DNA from: Actinomycetota bacterium
GTDB taxonomy: Bacteria > Actinomycetota > Geothermincolia > Geothermincolales > RBG-13-55-18
Reading direction: 5' to 3'
NCBI GenBank assembly: GCA_040757835.1
Contig: JBFLWJ010000013.1
Span: 1 to 64,000 of the forward strand
DNA: 64,000 bases
The number at the start of each line of letters is the position of its first letter. The stretch's first letter is position 1. The notes under the pieces were generated by a model. It worked only from the letters and a program-made list of their open reading frames with translations. It searched no databases and was not told where the DNA came from. Both the position numbers and the translations under genes were made by a program. This document shows positions 33,674-42,993 of this stretch, piece after piece.

Positions 33674-34915
33674 CTAGCCGTGCTCCTCCTCGATGCGCAT
33701 GGCGGCGAAGAAGACTACTATGAAAAGGACGGCCAGGAAGGCCAGGCCCCAGAAATAGCTGTCTCCCCCCGTCAGCGACTTGATGCTCCCCAGGGCCAGG
33801 GTGAGGATCACGCCCCCCGCGTTTCCCAGCAGCAGCAGCATGCTGGTTGCGGTGCCGGTGAGCGCCGCACCCGTGGTCTCCTCGGCGAAGGCCAGCAGGA
33901 CGGGAAAGGCGCTGAGGAGGAAGAACCCCAGGATAGCCCCGACGATGTAGATGAGGAACGTCATCCTCAGGGCGCCCACCAGGAAGAGGGTGGGGGCGGC
34001 CATCAAACCCGCCAGGAGCAGGAAGGGCTTGCGCCACATCAGCTTGTCGGAGATGAAGGGGATCACCAGGCACCCGATGACCCCCGCGACCACCATGGCG
34101 GCCCCGATATATCCCGCAGTCTCGGCCGAGATACCCTTGGGCGCGAGGATGTCCTCGATGAGCTGCATGAGGGCGACGAAGGCGCCGTTGCCGATGAGGA
34201 TGATCAGGCACAGGATGCGGAAGTTGTGCAGCCCGAAGAGGGCGCGCAGGCTCTTGAGGTTGATGGCCACGTCCTCGCCCAGGGCCTCCTGCTCCGTCCG
34301 CTTGGGCGGGCTGGGCGGGCGTGCCCGGCCGAAGAACGCGAAGAAGAGGAACCCCGCCGCGGCGGCCAGGCTGTAGATGAGCACCACCATGCGCAGGGCG
34401 CCGAGGTCGTCGCCGAAGGCCTCGAGCAGCGGCTGGGTGGCGGCCTGCGCCACGATCATGCCCAGGAATAGGGAGAGGGTGGCCAGGCCGCTGGCCATGG
34501 CCGTCTCCTCCGATGGGAACCAGGTGCTGACCATCTTGGTGATGCTGTTGAGCACGAAGGGCTGACCGACGGAGATGCCGATCATCCCGATGAGCACCAG
34601 GGCATAGTTGTCCACGAAAAGGCGCAGGAAAGAGAAGGCCGCGGTAAGGAGGGCGCCGATCATCACCGCGTAGCGGAAGCCCTTGCGGTCGATGACGAAA
34701 CCGGCCGGTATGGAGACCGGTATATAGATCAGCGGGAACATGAGCATGAGGACCACTATCGGGAATTCGTCGGTGAAGCCCATCAGTTCCTGGGTCCGCG
34801 ACAGGATGGGGGCATAGTTGAGCCACATGAGCTGGGTGATGGCGGCCACGAACATAAAAGCGACGAGCACTACCCAGCGGTAGCGATAAGAGCCGTGTTC
34901 GACCTCGTTCTCCAT
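33674..34915 (-). CDS. MFS transporter, FLVCR-like
   Basis: 413 residues and about 12 hydrophobic segments, starting WVVLVAFMFVAAITQLMW. The interdomain loop contains RPPSPPKRTEQEALGED. GFVIDRKGFR resembles the loop 2-3 motif of the major facilitator superfamily. Bacterial relatives resemble the FLVCR haem/choline group, but substrates vary. Start ATG 34915 with GGGGGGC upstream. Next to the metallophosphoesterase on the same strand, 141 bases before it. Cytoplasmic-membrane protein; the cargo is unknown. Confidence 0.85.
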   Translation of the reverse strand: MENEVEHGSYRYRWVVLVAFMFVAAITQLMWLNYAPILSRTQELMGFTDEFPIVVLMLMFPLIYIPVSIPAGFVIDRKGFRYAVMIGALLTAAFSFLRLFVDNYALVLIGMIGISVGQPFVLNSITKMVSTWFPSEETAMASGLATLSLFLGMIVAQAATQPLLEAFGDDLGALRMVVLIYSLAAAAGFLFFAFFGRARPPSPPKRTEQEALGEDVAINLKSLRALFGLHNFRILCLIILIGNGAFVALMQLIEDILAPKGISAETAGYIGAAMVVAGVIGCLVIPFISDKLMWRKPFLLLAGLMAAPTLFLVGALRMTFLIYIVGAILGFFLLSAFPVLLAFAEETTGAALTGTATSMLLLLGNAGGVILTLALGSIKSLTGGDSYFWGLAFLAVLFIVVFFAAMRIEEEHG

Positions 34916-35096
34916 GGCGGCCCCCCTCGGTCCGAAACGGATATGCCCCTTGCAGCCGGAAAGCGCTCCCCGTTACCTAAAAGCATAATCCAGATCGGGC
35001 GGCATGGATAGCTTGCATTACTCCAGGCGGACATTATACTTGATGCTTGTATGGCGAGAACGCGGCCGCGCGCCCGTATAGAGGGAGGAGAGGGAG

Positions 35097-35912
35097 ATGG
35101 AGGACCTTGCGGGAAAGGTCGTGTTGATCACCGGCGCCGCGAGGGGGATGGGCAGGTTGCATGCTAACAACTTCGCTCGCGAGGGCTGCCGGGTGGTCGT
35201 CACGGACATCGACGAGGTGGAACTGCGCAAGGCGGCCGCCGGGATGCAGGAGGCGGGGTACGACGTCGCCTTCTATCAACAGGACATCTCCAGCCGCGAG
35301 GGTTGCTTCAAGCTGGCCGAGCGCGTCGCCGACGAGATAGGCCCCGTGGACATCCTGGTCAACAACGCCGCGGTAGCCACCAACGAGACCATCCTTGAGA
35401 CCTCGGAGAGCGCCTTCCGGCGCATCACCGAGGTCAATTACCTGGGGCAGGTATGGATGCTGCAGGCCTTCGTCCCGGAGATGGTCAAGCGTGGCAGCGG
35501 CCACGTGGTCAACATCTGCTCAATGGCCGGAAAGGTCGCCGTGCCCAACCTCGGGCCATATTGCGCCACCAAGTTCGCTCTCATCGGCCTCACCGACTCC
35601 CTGCGCCAGGAGCTGAAGGGCACCGGGGTCAGCTGCACAATCGTCAATCCCGGCTACATCTCCACCGGGATGTTCGAGGGGTCCAACCCCCCCCTGATCA
35701 CCCGCTGGCAGGACCCCCAGAAGGTGGCGGACGCGCTCCTGGAGGGCGTTAAAAAGAACAAGGCCGAGGTCTTCATGCCCCGTTTCGTGGGCTGGCTGTC
35801 GGGCTTCGGGCGCGGCCTGGGCCTGGCCAGGTTCACGGACGTGATCTTCGCCATCATCGGCGCCGACCGCAGTTTCGGTTCCATGAAGAAAGACCGTGGC
35901 CGGCCGTTCTGA
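35097..35912 (+). CDS. Short-chain dehydrogenase/reductase, first of a tandem pair
   Basis: 271 residues. TGAARGMG cofactor loop, VVTDIDEVEL (acidic residue after strand 2, NAD-type), NNAAVATNETI, catalytic NICSMAG and YCATK. The downstream SDR (35968) is clearly a recent duplicate, sharing blocks such as LIGPVD/VGPIDVLVNNA and YLGQVWM. The C-terminus ends MKKDRGRPF, as in the partner. Ribosome site GGGAGGAG before ATG 35097. Reaction likely a hydroxyacyl or sterol-like alcohol oxidation, not determinable. Confidence 0.88.
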   Translation: MEDLAGKVVLITGAARGMGRLHANNFAREGCRVVVTDIDEVELRKAAAGMQEAGYDVAFYQQDISSREGCFKLAERVADEIGPVDILVNNAAVATNETILETSESAFRRITEVNYLGQVWMLQAFVPEMVKRGSGHVVNICSMAGKVAVPNLGPYCATKFALIGLTDSLRQELKGTGVSCTIVNPGYISTGMFEGSNPPLITRWQDPQKVADALLEGVKKNKAEVFMPRFVGWLSGFGRGLGLARFTDVIFAIIGADRSFGSMKKDRGRPF

Positions 35913-35967
35913 GCCGCGGTCTAGCGAAAACGAGCAGGGAGAACCCGAGAAGGGAGATGTGAGGAAG

Positions 35968-36783
35968 ATGAAGGACCTGGCAGGAAGAGTCGTGCTCATC
36001 ACCGGCGCCGCCCGCGGCATGGGAAGACTGCACGCCCTCAACTTCGCGCGCGAGGGGTGCCGGGTGGTCATAACCGACGTGGACGGAGCCGAGCTGGAGA
36101 AGACAGCGGGCGAGATGCGCGACGCCGGGCACGAGGCCCATGCGTACGTCCAGGACGTCTCGGACCGCGCGGCGTGCTTCGAGCTGGCCGGGAAGGTCGA
36201 GGCGGAGGTGGGGCCAATCGACGTGCTGGTCAACAACGCGGGCATCGCCACGAGCGAATACGTCATGGAAACGAGCGAAGAGACGTTCCGCCGCATCACC
36301 GACGTGAACTACCTGGGGCAGGTGTGGATGATGCATGCGGTCGTCCCGGGGATGCTCTCACGCGGCCGAGGCCACGTCGTCAACGTCGCCTCCATCGTGG
36401 CCAAGGTGGCGCCGCCCAAGCTGGGGGCCTACAACGCCACCAAGGCCGCCCTCGTCGGCATCACCGACACCATCCGCCAGGAACTCGCGGGCAGCGGCGT
36501 GAACTTCACCATCGTCAATCCCGGCTACATAGCCACCGGCATGTTCGAGGGCGCCAAGGTGCCCTTCATCACGCACTGGCAGGACCCGCAGAAGGTGGCG
36601 GACGCCCTTGTGGAGGCGGTGAAGAAGAACAAGGCGGAGATATTCGTGCCGCGCCTCATGACCCTGCTGTCCTCCGCAGTGCGCGGCCTCGGCCTGCCGC
36701 GCATGGTCGATCTCTCCTTCGCCGTGCTGGGGGCCAAGAAGTCGTTCGAGACGATGCAGCGGGACCGCGGCCGCCCTTTCTGA
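35968..36783 (+). CDS. Short-chain dehydrogenase/reductase, second of a tandem pair
   Basis: 271 residues with the same motifs: TGAARGMG, VITDVDGAEL, NNAGIATSEYV, NVASIVA, YNATK, and an end MQRDRGRPF. ATG 35968 is preferred because AAGGGAG is present; a longer frame starting at 35896 overlaps the first SDR's end. It begins 55 bases after the first gene's stop. The pair may form a hetero- or homo-oligomer or have diverged in substrate. An inverted-repeat element follows 51 bases after its stop. Confidence 0.87.
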   Translation: MKDLAGRVVLITGAARGMGRLHALNFAREGCRVVITDVDGAELEKTAGEMRDAGHEAHAYVQDVSDRAACFELAGKVEAEVGPIDVLVNNAGIATSEYVMETSEETFRRITDVNYLGQVWMMHAVVPGMLSRGRGHVVNVASIVAKVAPPKLGAYNATKAALVGITDTIRQELAGSGVNFTIVNPGYIATGMFEGAKVPFITHWQDPQKVADALVEAVKKNKAEIFVPRLMTLLSSAVRGLGLPRMVDLSFAVLGAKKSFETMQRDRGRPF

Positions 36784-36834
36784 TCCACGTGCCTCCGCAT
36801 CACCGGAAGAGGTCCGTTCTGTTCCCCGTAGGGT

Positions 36835-36882
36835 GGGGTCAGGGATATATTTAGAGCCGCGAGAAATCGAAGCCCTGACCCC
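36835..36882. repeat. GGGGTCAG-type inverted-repeat element 4 (short)
   Basis: 48 bases with 10-base complementary ends, GGGGTCAGGG (36835-36844) and CCCTGACCCC (36873-36882), and an AT-rich centre. Same outer eight bases as the other four elements but a different interior. It lies between convergent genes. Confidence 0.75.
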
Positions 36883-36899
36883 GTTTCCATTACCTCAGA

Positions 36900-37568
36900 T
36901 CAACGTTTACCATCCTCCCGTGCGGCGATCTCCAGCGCTTTCGCCTCGAGCTGCTCGGAGTACCTTTCCCACTGCGACTTCTCCCCTTCGTGAGCGCGCC
37001 ACAACTCGAAACGGCAGGTATCGGCGCCCGCGGGGATGGTCTGGGTGAAACGCACCTGCCAGTCGGTGAGTATCCCCTTCTCCTTGACCGCCTCCAGCAT
37101 GCCCTGGACGAAATAACGCTGCACGCGACAGTCGAAGGCCGCGTAACAGTCCTGGTGCGGGCACCACAGGATGTGGAAACTCACCTTGTCCTCGGCATCG
37201 ATGCTCGGGTCCTCGACGGAGGCGTATGCGATGCAGTTGACCACGGTGGCGAAGAAACTGGCCACCTCGGCGTCGCTCAGCCCCTCGGGCCTCTCCAGGC
37301 CCTCCATCATCTGGCGCCCGATGTCCAGCCCCACCTCGCGCAGGACCGTGGCGACCACCCGCTGCCCCTCCTCCCCGAACTCGCGCTCGCAGGCCTTGAG
37401 GATGCCGATGACCGCCATTGCCTGCATGTTGCCCCACACCCACAACACGCCAGGGTCGAAGTCCGTCTCCGCCATCACCCCGCGCAGCCTCGCGAGCCCC
37501 TCGGCGTAGGGGAAGTTGAACTCGAACTTATTCCAGGACTTCTCCTTGCGGTGGTCGTAGTGGGTCAT
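36900..37568 (-). CDS. L-2-amino-thiazoline-4-carboxylic acid hydrolase-like protein
   Basis: 222 residues. Helical N-terminal half, then FHILWCPHQDCYAAFDCRVQ, and close to the end IPAGADTCRFELW. This Cys/Asp-spaced layout matches the ATC-hydrolase-like family (PF14196), named after an enzyme of the L-cysteine synthesis route but mostly uncharacterised. A direct role in cysteine synthesis is not supported by neighbours. Start ATG 37568, ribosome site GGGAGGG upstream on the minus strand. The gene at 4556 shares the end pattern. Confidence 0.72.
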   Translation of the reverse strand: MTHYDHRKEKSWNKFEFNFPYAEGLARLRGVMAETDFDPGVLWVWGNMQAMAVIGILKACEREFGEEGQRVVATVLREVGLDIGRQMMEGLERPEGLSDAEVASFFATVVNCIAYASVEDPSIDAEDKVSFHILWCPHQDCYAAFDCRVQRYFVQGMLEAVKEKGILTDWQVRFTQTIPAGADTCRFELWRAHEGEKSQWERYSEQLEAKALEIAAREDGKR

Positions 37569-37717
37569 GCGGATTCCCTCCCTTTCCTCGAGCCGTCCCG
37601 GCCACGGGTACCCTCTCTGAATCTATCACAACGCGGGCGGCCTGGTCTTGTCTTTTACGGCACCGAGGGGCGAAAATAAACACGACTCTATCCCTCGATC
37701 ACCGAGGTGGGCGCCGC

Positions 37718-38791
37718 ATGGAGAGAGGAAGGCTAAAAGGGTGGCTGTCGTTTCGCGGGGAGGCCCTGCGTTACGGCCTGCTGACGAAGCGCGCGGGATT
37801 TCTTCTCCTGGTCAATATAGCCACGATCATCTTCGGGGGCGCCTTAGTCATCTTCATGCTGGAAAGAGACGCCAACCCCAACATGCGTTCATACTTTGAC
37901 GCCGTGTACATGATCGTCATCACCCTGGCCACGGTGGGATACGGGGATGTGACCCCGGTTACGCGGGGTGGCCGGATCTCGATCATCGTCATCCTGTTGT
38001 TCGGCGTAGTGACCCTGAGCGCCTTTATCACCATGCTGGCCACCAGGAGGGCCAAGAAACTGAGAAGGAGGTTTGCCGGTTTGGATGGACAGATCACCAC
38101 CAAGGACCATATAGTCGTCTGCGGGTGGAACCCGCGGGGGAAATACGTCATCGACCGCCTCAAGGAAGAGTTGAAGAACGAGCACACACGCATCGTCCTG
38201 CTATGCGATCTGGAGGAGAACCCCGTGGATGACGATTCCATCTTCTTCTTCCATGGCGATCCGGTGAGCGAGGCGGCGTTGCGGCGCGTGAATATCGCCG
38301 AAGCAAAGACCGTTATTCTGCTCGCTGACGAGAGCAAGGGGAGTTGCGGAGCGGACGCGGACGCCAGGACGGTGCTCGCGGCCTTGACCATCCGGGATAT
38401 CAGCCCCGGTGTCAAGATGACCGCGGAGGTGCTCGAACCGGAGAACGTACACCACGTCAAGCTGGCGGGAGCCGGAGAGATACTCGACACCAATTCCTTC
38501 CTGGGGAACCTCATCGCCCGCTCGGCCCTCCATTATGGGCTCATCAACACCGTCTCGGGCATGGTCTCGAGGGATGCGGATACCCATCTCTATACCGTCC
38601 CCATCTCAGGGGAGATGCTGGGGAAGTCACGGCAGGAGATCGCCGACGAGATGCTCGAGAAATATGGGGCCCGCCTCATGGCCATCACCAGCGCCAAGGG
38701 AGTGAGGCACGAGGAAGAAGGCTACCGGCTGGAGGAGGGCGACTTCCTGATAGTGGCCGCGGAGCAGCCTCCGCCGGGCGCGCATCAGTGA
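37718..38791 (+). CDS. Potassium channel with RCK (TrkA-N/C) domains
   Basis: 357 residues. Two membrane helices (near 26-49 and 88-110) flank a pore loop whose selectivity filter is TVGYGD (72-77). The cytosolic part has an N-terminal Rossmann RCK domain starting HIVVCGWNPRGK and a C-terminal TrkA-C domain ending EGDFLIVAAE. This is the MthK/Kch-type layout: a tetrameric K+ channel gated by ligand binding to the RCK ring. Ligand unknown. Reads alone on the plus strand between two minus-strand genes. Confidence 0.93.
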   Translation: MERGRLKGWLSFRGEALRYGLLTKRAGFLLLVNIATIIFGGALVIFMLERDANPNMRSYFDAVYMIVITLATVGYGDVTPVTRGGRISIIVILLFGVVTLSAFITMLATRRAKKLRRRFAGLDGQITTKDHIVVCGWNPRGKYVIDRLKEELKNEHTRIVLLCDLEENPVDDDSIFFFHGDPVSEAALRRVNIAEAKTVILLADESKGSCGADADARTVLAALTIRDISPGVKMTAEVLEPENVHHVKLAGAGEILDTNSFLGNLIARSALHYGLINTVSGMVSRDADTHLYTVPISGEMLGKSRQEIADEMLEKYGARLMAITSAKGVRHEEEGYRLEEGDFLIVAAEQPPPGAHQ

Positions 38792-38887
38792 TCCAGTCCG
38801 GCAAACTCGTGCCACAGCCGGCTGATGCCCAGGGATCGGTCTGTTAAATGCATCATGCGCCGCTCTCCCGCGGCATGCCCAAGCATA

Positions 38888-40021
38888 TCAACCATGCCGT
38901 CTGACAGATGCCATCATGGCTTCGACGTTCTCTGGCTTGGCGTTCGGAGGAGTGGAGCAGCCGGAGGAGAGGATGAAGCCGCCTCCCTCACCCACCTCCC
39001 TGATCAGCCTTTCACAATAGGCATCCACTTCATCCGGCATACCCAGGGTCAACAGAGACGCCGGGACATCCCCACAGATGCACATGTGGTCTCCCAAGAT
39101 CTCCTTGGCCTTGAAAATATCCGTCATCCCGTCCAGGTAGAGGATGCATCTCCGTGCGGGAAGCTCCCTGATATATGGCAGCATGGGCGTCCAGTCCGCG
39201 TCAAAATGAAGGAAGGGAGTGATGCCTTCGGCCACCAGCCTCTCGGTCGCCTCCACGAAGAGGGGCAGGGCAAAACGCTCGAACATAACTGGAGAGATAA
39301 AGCTGGCCGAGGGCCGGGCTGAGCCGATATGGCAATAATGCACCCAGCGCGGCCTGGTCTGAAGGAGCATCAGCTCTATCATGAAGCGATTGGTCAGCGC
39401 CAGGGCGCGCAGCACCTCGTCGCCATGACGCTGCAGGTCCAGGCAAAAGTCGGCCATGGAGCGCAGCACCGAAAGAACATCGAAAGCGACGAAGCTGAGC
39501 GCGCCTCCGGTCAGGCACGGTATGCCCCTCTTCTCCCATTTCCTTACGAAGAGACTGGACCTTGCAAGAAAAGGAAGGGTTTTCAGCGTGAACCGCAGCC
39601 CTTTCCCGGCGCTTCTCAACTGGGGATAGTATTTACCCACCATGCGCCGGTAAATGCGCATGAAGCCATAACGGCATATCTCTTCGTAGATCTCCGGCCC
39701 TTCTCCTCCCGCCTCCAACATCTGGGGGATCTCGTCCTCGCCGCATCCATCCCTGCCGGGCATCTTGAAATCCTGCCAGAAGAAGAGCTGCATGTAGGGA
39801 CCCGAACCGCCGATGAAGAGGTGGTTGCCGTCCCAGCGGAAATCATCGTAAGCGCGCTCAAAGGCCGCCTCCGCCTTGGCGAAATCGAAGAGCAGTTCTC
39901 GCATGGTGATGCCAGCATGGCGTGCGACATACAGATCGAAGTTGGGGGCTATCGGAACACGGTCCGGTTTGCGCAGGTACACTGCCGCTGCGATGCGTTC
40001 CCTGGGTGTCATGCTTTCCAT
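38888..40021 (-). CDS. Uroporphyrinogen decarboxylase-family protein (MtaA/CmuA-like)
   Basis: 377 residues in the UroD/MtaA/CmuA group. PRERIAAAVYLRKPDRVPIAP is the usual N-terminus. Residues FLHFDADWTPMLP, CICGDVPASLL and LSSGCSTPPNAKPENVEAM match the methylcobalamin-handling or corrinoid-binding members better than true haem-pathway HemE. The last block SSGCSTPPNAKPEN is the zinc-binding end region in MtaA-type enzymes, with cysteines here. It may demethylate or transfer methyl from a corrinoid protein, which fits an anaerobe, but no corrinoid protein is nearby. Last gene in the catabolic cluster. Confidence 0.78.
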   Translation of the reverse strand: MESMTPRERIAAAVYLRKPDRVPIAPNFDLYVARHAGITMRELLFDFAKAEAAFERAYDDFRWDGNHLFIGGSGPYMQLFFWQDFKMPGRDGCGEDEIPQMLEAGGEGPEIYEEICRYGFMRIYRRMVGKYYPQLRSAGKGLRFTLKTLPFLARSSLFVRKWEKRGIPCLTGGALSFVAFDVLSVLRSMADFCLDLQRHGDEVLRALALTNRFMIELMLLQTRPRWVHYCHIGSARPSASFISPVMFERFALPLFVEATERLVAEGITPFLHFDADWTPMLPYIRELPARRCILYLDGMTDIFKAKEILGDHMCICGDVPASLLTLGMPDEVDAYCERLIREVGEGGGFILSSGCSTPPNAKPENVEAMMASVRRHG

Positions 40022-40096
40022 GCTCTACCTCCCATTCTCCGTTTCCACCGGGAAGGAGATACCATATTCTCTCTTCCTCCTTCGGTCTGCCGGGGA

Positions 40097-40510
40097 TCAA
40101 CCTCCAGCCGGCCGGAACTTGGGGAGGGTGATCTCCTCGGTCACCTGCGCAAACACTACCTCCACCGGCATCTCGCATGCGAGTGCGTCGAAATCGCAGT
40201 CCACGATGTTGCTCATCATGCGGTAGCCCTCGTCCATCCTGATGATGGCCACGCAGTAGGGGGTCACCCCCATGAAGGCGGGCGGCGCGCCCTCGTAGGT
40301 GACGGTGAAGGTGTCTATCGCTCCCTTTCCTTTCGACTCCAGCCATTCCAGGTTGTGGCCCATGCATCCCGGACAGAGGTGCTTGGGGAAAAAGATGACC
40401 CTCCCACAGTCCCGGCAGTGCTGGTAGAGGAGCTTGTTCTCCCTGCAGCCATCCCAGAAGACCTTGCTCAGGGTGGTTATCAACGGCAGCGGCAGCGTGT
40501 ACTCTTCCAT
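40097..40510 (-). CDS. Zn-ribbon OB-fold protein (DUF35), thiolase partner
   Basis: 137 residues. N-terminal helices, then a rubredoxin-like zinc ribbon with C32, C35, C46 and C49 (HCRDCG, LCPGCM), followed by an OB-fold. Such proteins bind the thiolase or hydratase encoded beside them, and in steroid side-chain degradation are needed for the retro-aldol cleavage. The stop of the thiolase gene is four bases from this start, so the two are made together. Confidence 0.88.
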   Translation of the reverse strand: MEEYTLPLPLITTLSKVFWDGCRENKLLYQHCRDCGRVIFFPKHLCPGCMGHNLEWLESKGKGAIDTFTVTYEGAPPAFMGVTPYCVAIIRMDEGYRMMSNIVDCDFDALACEMPVEVVFAQVTEEITLPKFRPAGG

Positions 40511-40513
40511 GCT

Positions 40514-41698
40514 CTACACCTCGTTTCCCAGTATGCCGACGTGGAAGTCCATGCCTATCCCCCCGGAGGCGGTGTCCAGGGCGTACTTAACGTCCGCTAC
40601 CTGACGCTCACCCGCCTTACCCATGACCTGGCGGGCCGCCTCTACCAGGACGGCCACGCCGCCCCCGGCCCCGGTATGGCCCTGGGCCATCATGCCGCCG
40701 TTGGTGGTCACCGGCAGCCTGCCCCCCGGAGCGGCGTGCCCCTCCTCGAAGAACCTGCCAGCCTCGCCTTTCCCGCACAATCCCACCAGTTCCATGGAGA
40801 TAAGGATGAAGGTGGGGAAAGCGTCGTAGAGCTCCGCCACGTCGATGTCCTCGCGCCCGATGCCCGCCATGGCGAAGGCATCGTCCGCCGCCGGGGTCCA
40901 GGTCTTGTAGAAGTCCCCCTGGCCCTCCGTGGCGGTGAAGTTGGTGCAGCGGGAGCCCACGCCCAGGATATAGGCCGGCCTGTCCGTCAGCTCCCGCGCC
41001 CTTTCCGCGCTGGTGACGATGAAGGCGGAGGCGCCGTCGGCCAGCTTGTTCATCATCCGCTTGCGCACCGGGCTGGAGATGACCTTGGAGGCCAGCACAT
41101 CGTCGGCGGTCCTCAAGTCGCGCAGCATGGCGTTGGGGTTGAGGGCAGCCCACTTACGCAGCGTCTCAACCACGCTGGCGATCTGCCTCTCGGTGGTGCC
41201 GGTATCGTACATGTAGCGCTGCTGCAGGAACCCGGCCAGGGCGAGCTGGCTGAAACCGAAGGGGATCTCGTATTCCTGGCTCATGGAGACCACCGCGAAC
41301 TGCGCGATGGCCGCGCCCATGTCCAGCCCCGTCCCCAGCCGGTCGGAGTGCACCACCAGCACCGCCCTGGACAGCCCCGCGCAGATCAGCCCCATGGCCG
41401 CCTTGAGGGAGTTAGAGGAGCTGGACCCCCCGGAACCGCAGACGAAGTTGGCCTTGCAGCTCCCCCCGAGGCCCATCTCCTCCACCATCCAGGAGCAGAC
41501 CATGTTCGCGTTATCGATGGGGTTGGCCACCGCCAGGACCGGGATGACCGTGTCTATCTCGTCCTTGGAGATGCCCGCGTCCAGGATGGCCATCTCGCTG
41601 ACCGCCACCGCCTGCTCTACGAACGATCGCTCCGGGTAGATGCCCGTCGGTACCTCGCCGATGCCGACGATGGCCGTCTTGCCTCGAATGCTTTCCAT
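40514..41698 (-). CDS. Thiolase-family protein (SCP-x/Ltp2-like)
   Basis: 394 residues of the non-decarboxylating thiolase fold. The nucleophile position has C87 in NFVCGSGGSS, an atypical setting. Conserved downstream blocks are DIDVAELYDAFPTF, with a Tyr/Asp pair as in Ltp2-type aldolases, and NGGMMAQGHTGAGG near the end with the active-site His. The pairing with a DUF35 protein favours a CoA-thioester aldolase or thiolase on a bulky substrate rather than acetyl-CoA acetyltransferase. ATG 41698, with AGGAGGAAGG upstream. Part of the minus-strand catabolic operon. Confidence 0.85.
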   Translation of the reverse strand: MESIRGKTAIVGIGEVPTGIYPERSFVEQAVAVSEMAILDAGISKDEIDTVIPVLAVANPIDNANMVCSWMVEEMGLGGSCKANFVCGSGGSSSSNSLKAAMGLICAGLSRAVLVVHSDRLGTGLDMGAAIAQFAVVSMSQEYEIPFGFSQLALAGFLQQRYMYDTGTTERQIASVVETLRKWAALNPNAMLRDLRTADDVLASKVISSPVRKRMMNKLADGASAFIVTSAERARELTDRPAYILGVGSRCTNFTATEGQGDFYKTWTPAADDAFAMAGIGREDIDVAELYDAFPTFILISMELVGLCGKGEAGRFFEEGHAAPGGRLPVTTNGGMMAQGHTGAGGGVAVLVEAARQVMGKAGERQVADVKYALDTASGGIGMDFHVGILGNEV

Positions 41699-41808
41699 AT
41701 CCTTCCTCCTGTTACTCGGTTGTCAGAGCAAACTCGCTGGTTCCAGGTCCTGCCCTGGGTGCCTCCCGCCGCCACAACCCGCTCGCGCCGAGGGCACGAT
41801 GCCATCCC

Positions 41809-42952
41809 TCAGATGATCTCTTTCGGTATCTTCCACACCCTCTCTTTCAGGGAGAGCAGCGGCCGGGTGTTGTATCGCTCCATGAACTGCTCCTGCCCCA
41901 TCTCGGGATTGACCATGCAGCGCGAGGGCAGGCCGAGGACGAAGCGCTGGATGCAGCCCTTATTGCAGCGGGTGCACCTGACGATGTCCTTCACCTTCCC
42001 CTCCCTTACCTTGTTGGGCCACTCGGGGTCGGCGATGAGGGCGCGCCCCTGTGAGATGATATCCGCCTTGCCCGCGGCTACGGTCTCTGCCGCCAGGTCC
42101 GGGTCGTGCACCGAGGGACAGATGACCGGATAGTCCCGGCCCATACCCTCCTTGATCCCGGCCTTGATGATCCCGCTCTCGTCCACTACCTGCCCGTCGG
42201 TATCCGGAAGGAAATAGCGCATGGATTCGTAGCTGCCGTCGGAGAGGTGGACGCCGTCGGCCCCCGCCTTGATGGCCAGTTTGCAGAACTCGATGGTGTC
42301 CTCGACGTGGAAACCGTCCTCCTGGTGCTCGTCGGCGCTGATCCTCACGGTCACGAGATACTCGTCGCCCACCGCCTGCCGCATTTGGCTGATGCATTCA
42401 CACATGAAACGTGCGCGGTTCTCGAGAGAACCACCATATTCGTCGTCTCGCTGGTTGGAGCGAGGCGAGAGGAACTCGTGCAGCAGGTAGCCGTGGGGGG
42501 CGTGCCATGGTCTCCAAATCCACGCCCTTGGGCATCATCTCCTCCTGCGGCGCCCAGGGGATAGCCGAGGGGGCCGTGGGCTGGATGCCGGAATACTCCG
42601 AACTTCCCTGGCGCCCGGCTCCCGGGGCGATCTGGCAGATGACCCTGGCCCCGTGGGTGTGGATGGTCTCCACCAGCTCGGAGTGGTCCGCCGCCTGGTA
42701 CGGGTAGACCAGCATCAGGTTGTTGTGCGCCTCGTAGGTCTTTACCGTCTCGTGATCGGTGCCGCCCACCGCCTCGATGACGATGAGTCCCGCTCCACCC
42801 ATGGCCCTGGCGGCATAATAGGCCGTCTGCTGCCTGCTTACGACATGATTGGGGCCGGTGAAGCAGACGTTCATGGGGGCCATGGCGATGCGGTTTTTCA
42901 CCTCCACGTTCTTGAGCATAATGGGCTCGAACAATGCGTCGTGCTTGGACAT
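41809..42952 (-). pseudogene. NADH:flavin oxidoreductase (OYE-like), broken by an internal deletion and frameshift
   Basis: N-terminal half in one frame (ATG 42952): FEPIMLKNVEVKNRIAMAPMN, the FMN-barrel start of OYE/2,4-dienoyl-CoA reductase-type enzymes. After PKGVDLETM near 42510, the next expected block, including PREMT... to GFDGVEIH, is missing. The following ...HGYLLHEFLSP and DEYGGSLENRARF are in another frame, continuing to the end at 41809. Comparing with the family, about 35 codons (roughly 105-115 bases) are lost. The later part still has CTRCNKGC and CMVNPE, the Fe-S cluster cysteines of dienoyl-CoA reductases. The short form without a C-terminal NAD(P)/FAD domain. In-cluster position suggests it reduced an enoyl-CoA. 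Assembly error is possible. Confidence 0.85.
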
Positions 42953-42993
42953 CTCGGCAATCCCCTTTCTCTGAATATAGGGTCTTACATCCG

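Noticed and set aside
39329..42133. 934-codon plus-strand frame
   Set aside because: Antisense to UroD-like, DUF35, thiolase and flavin oxidoreductase genes; no motifs.
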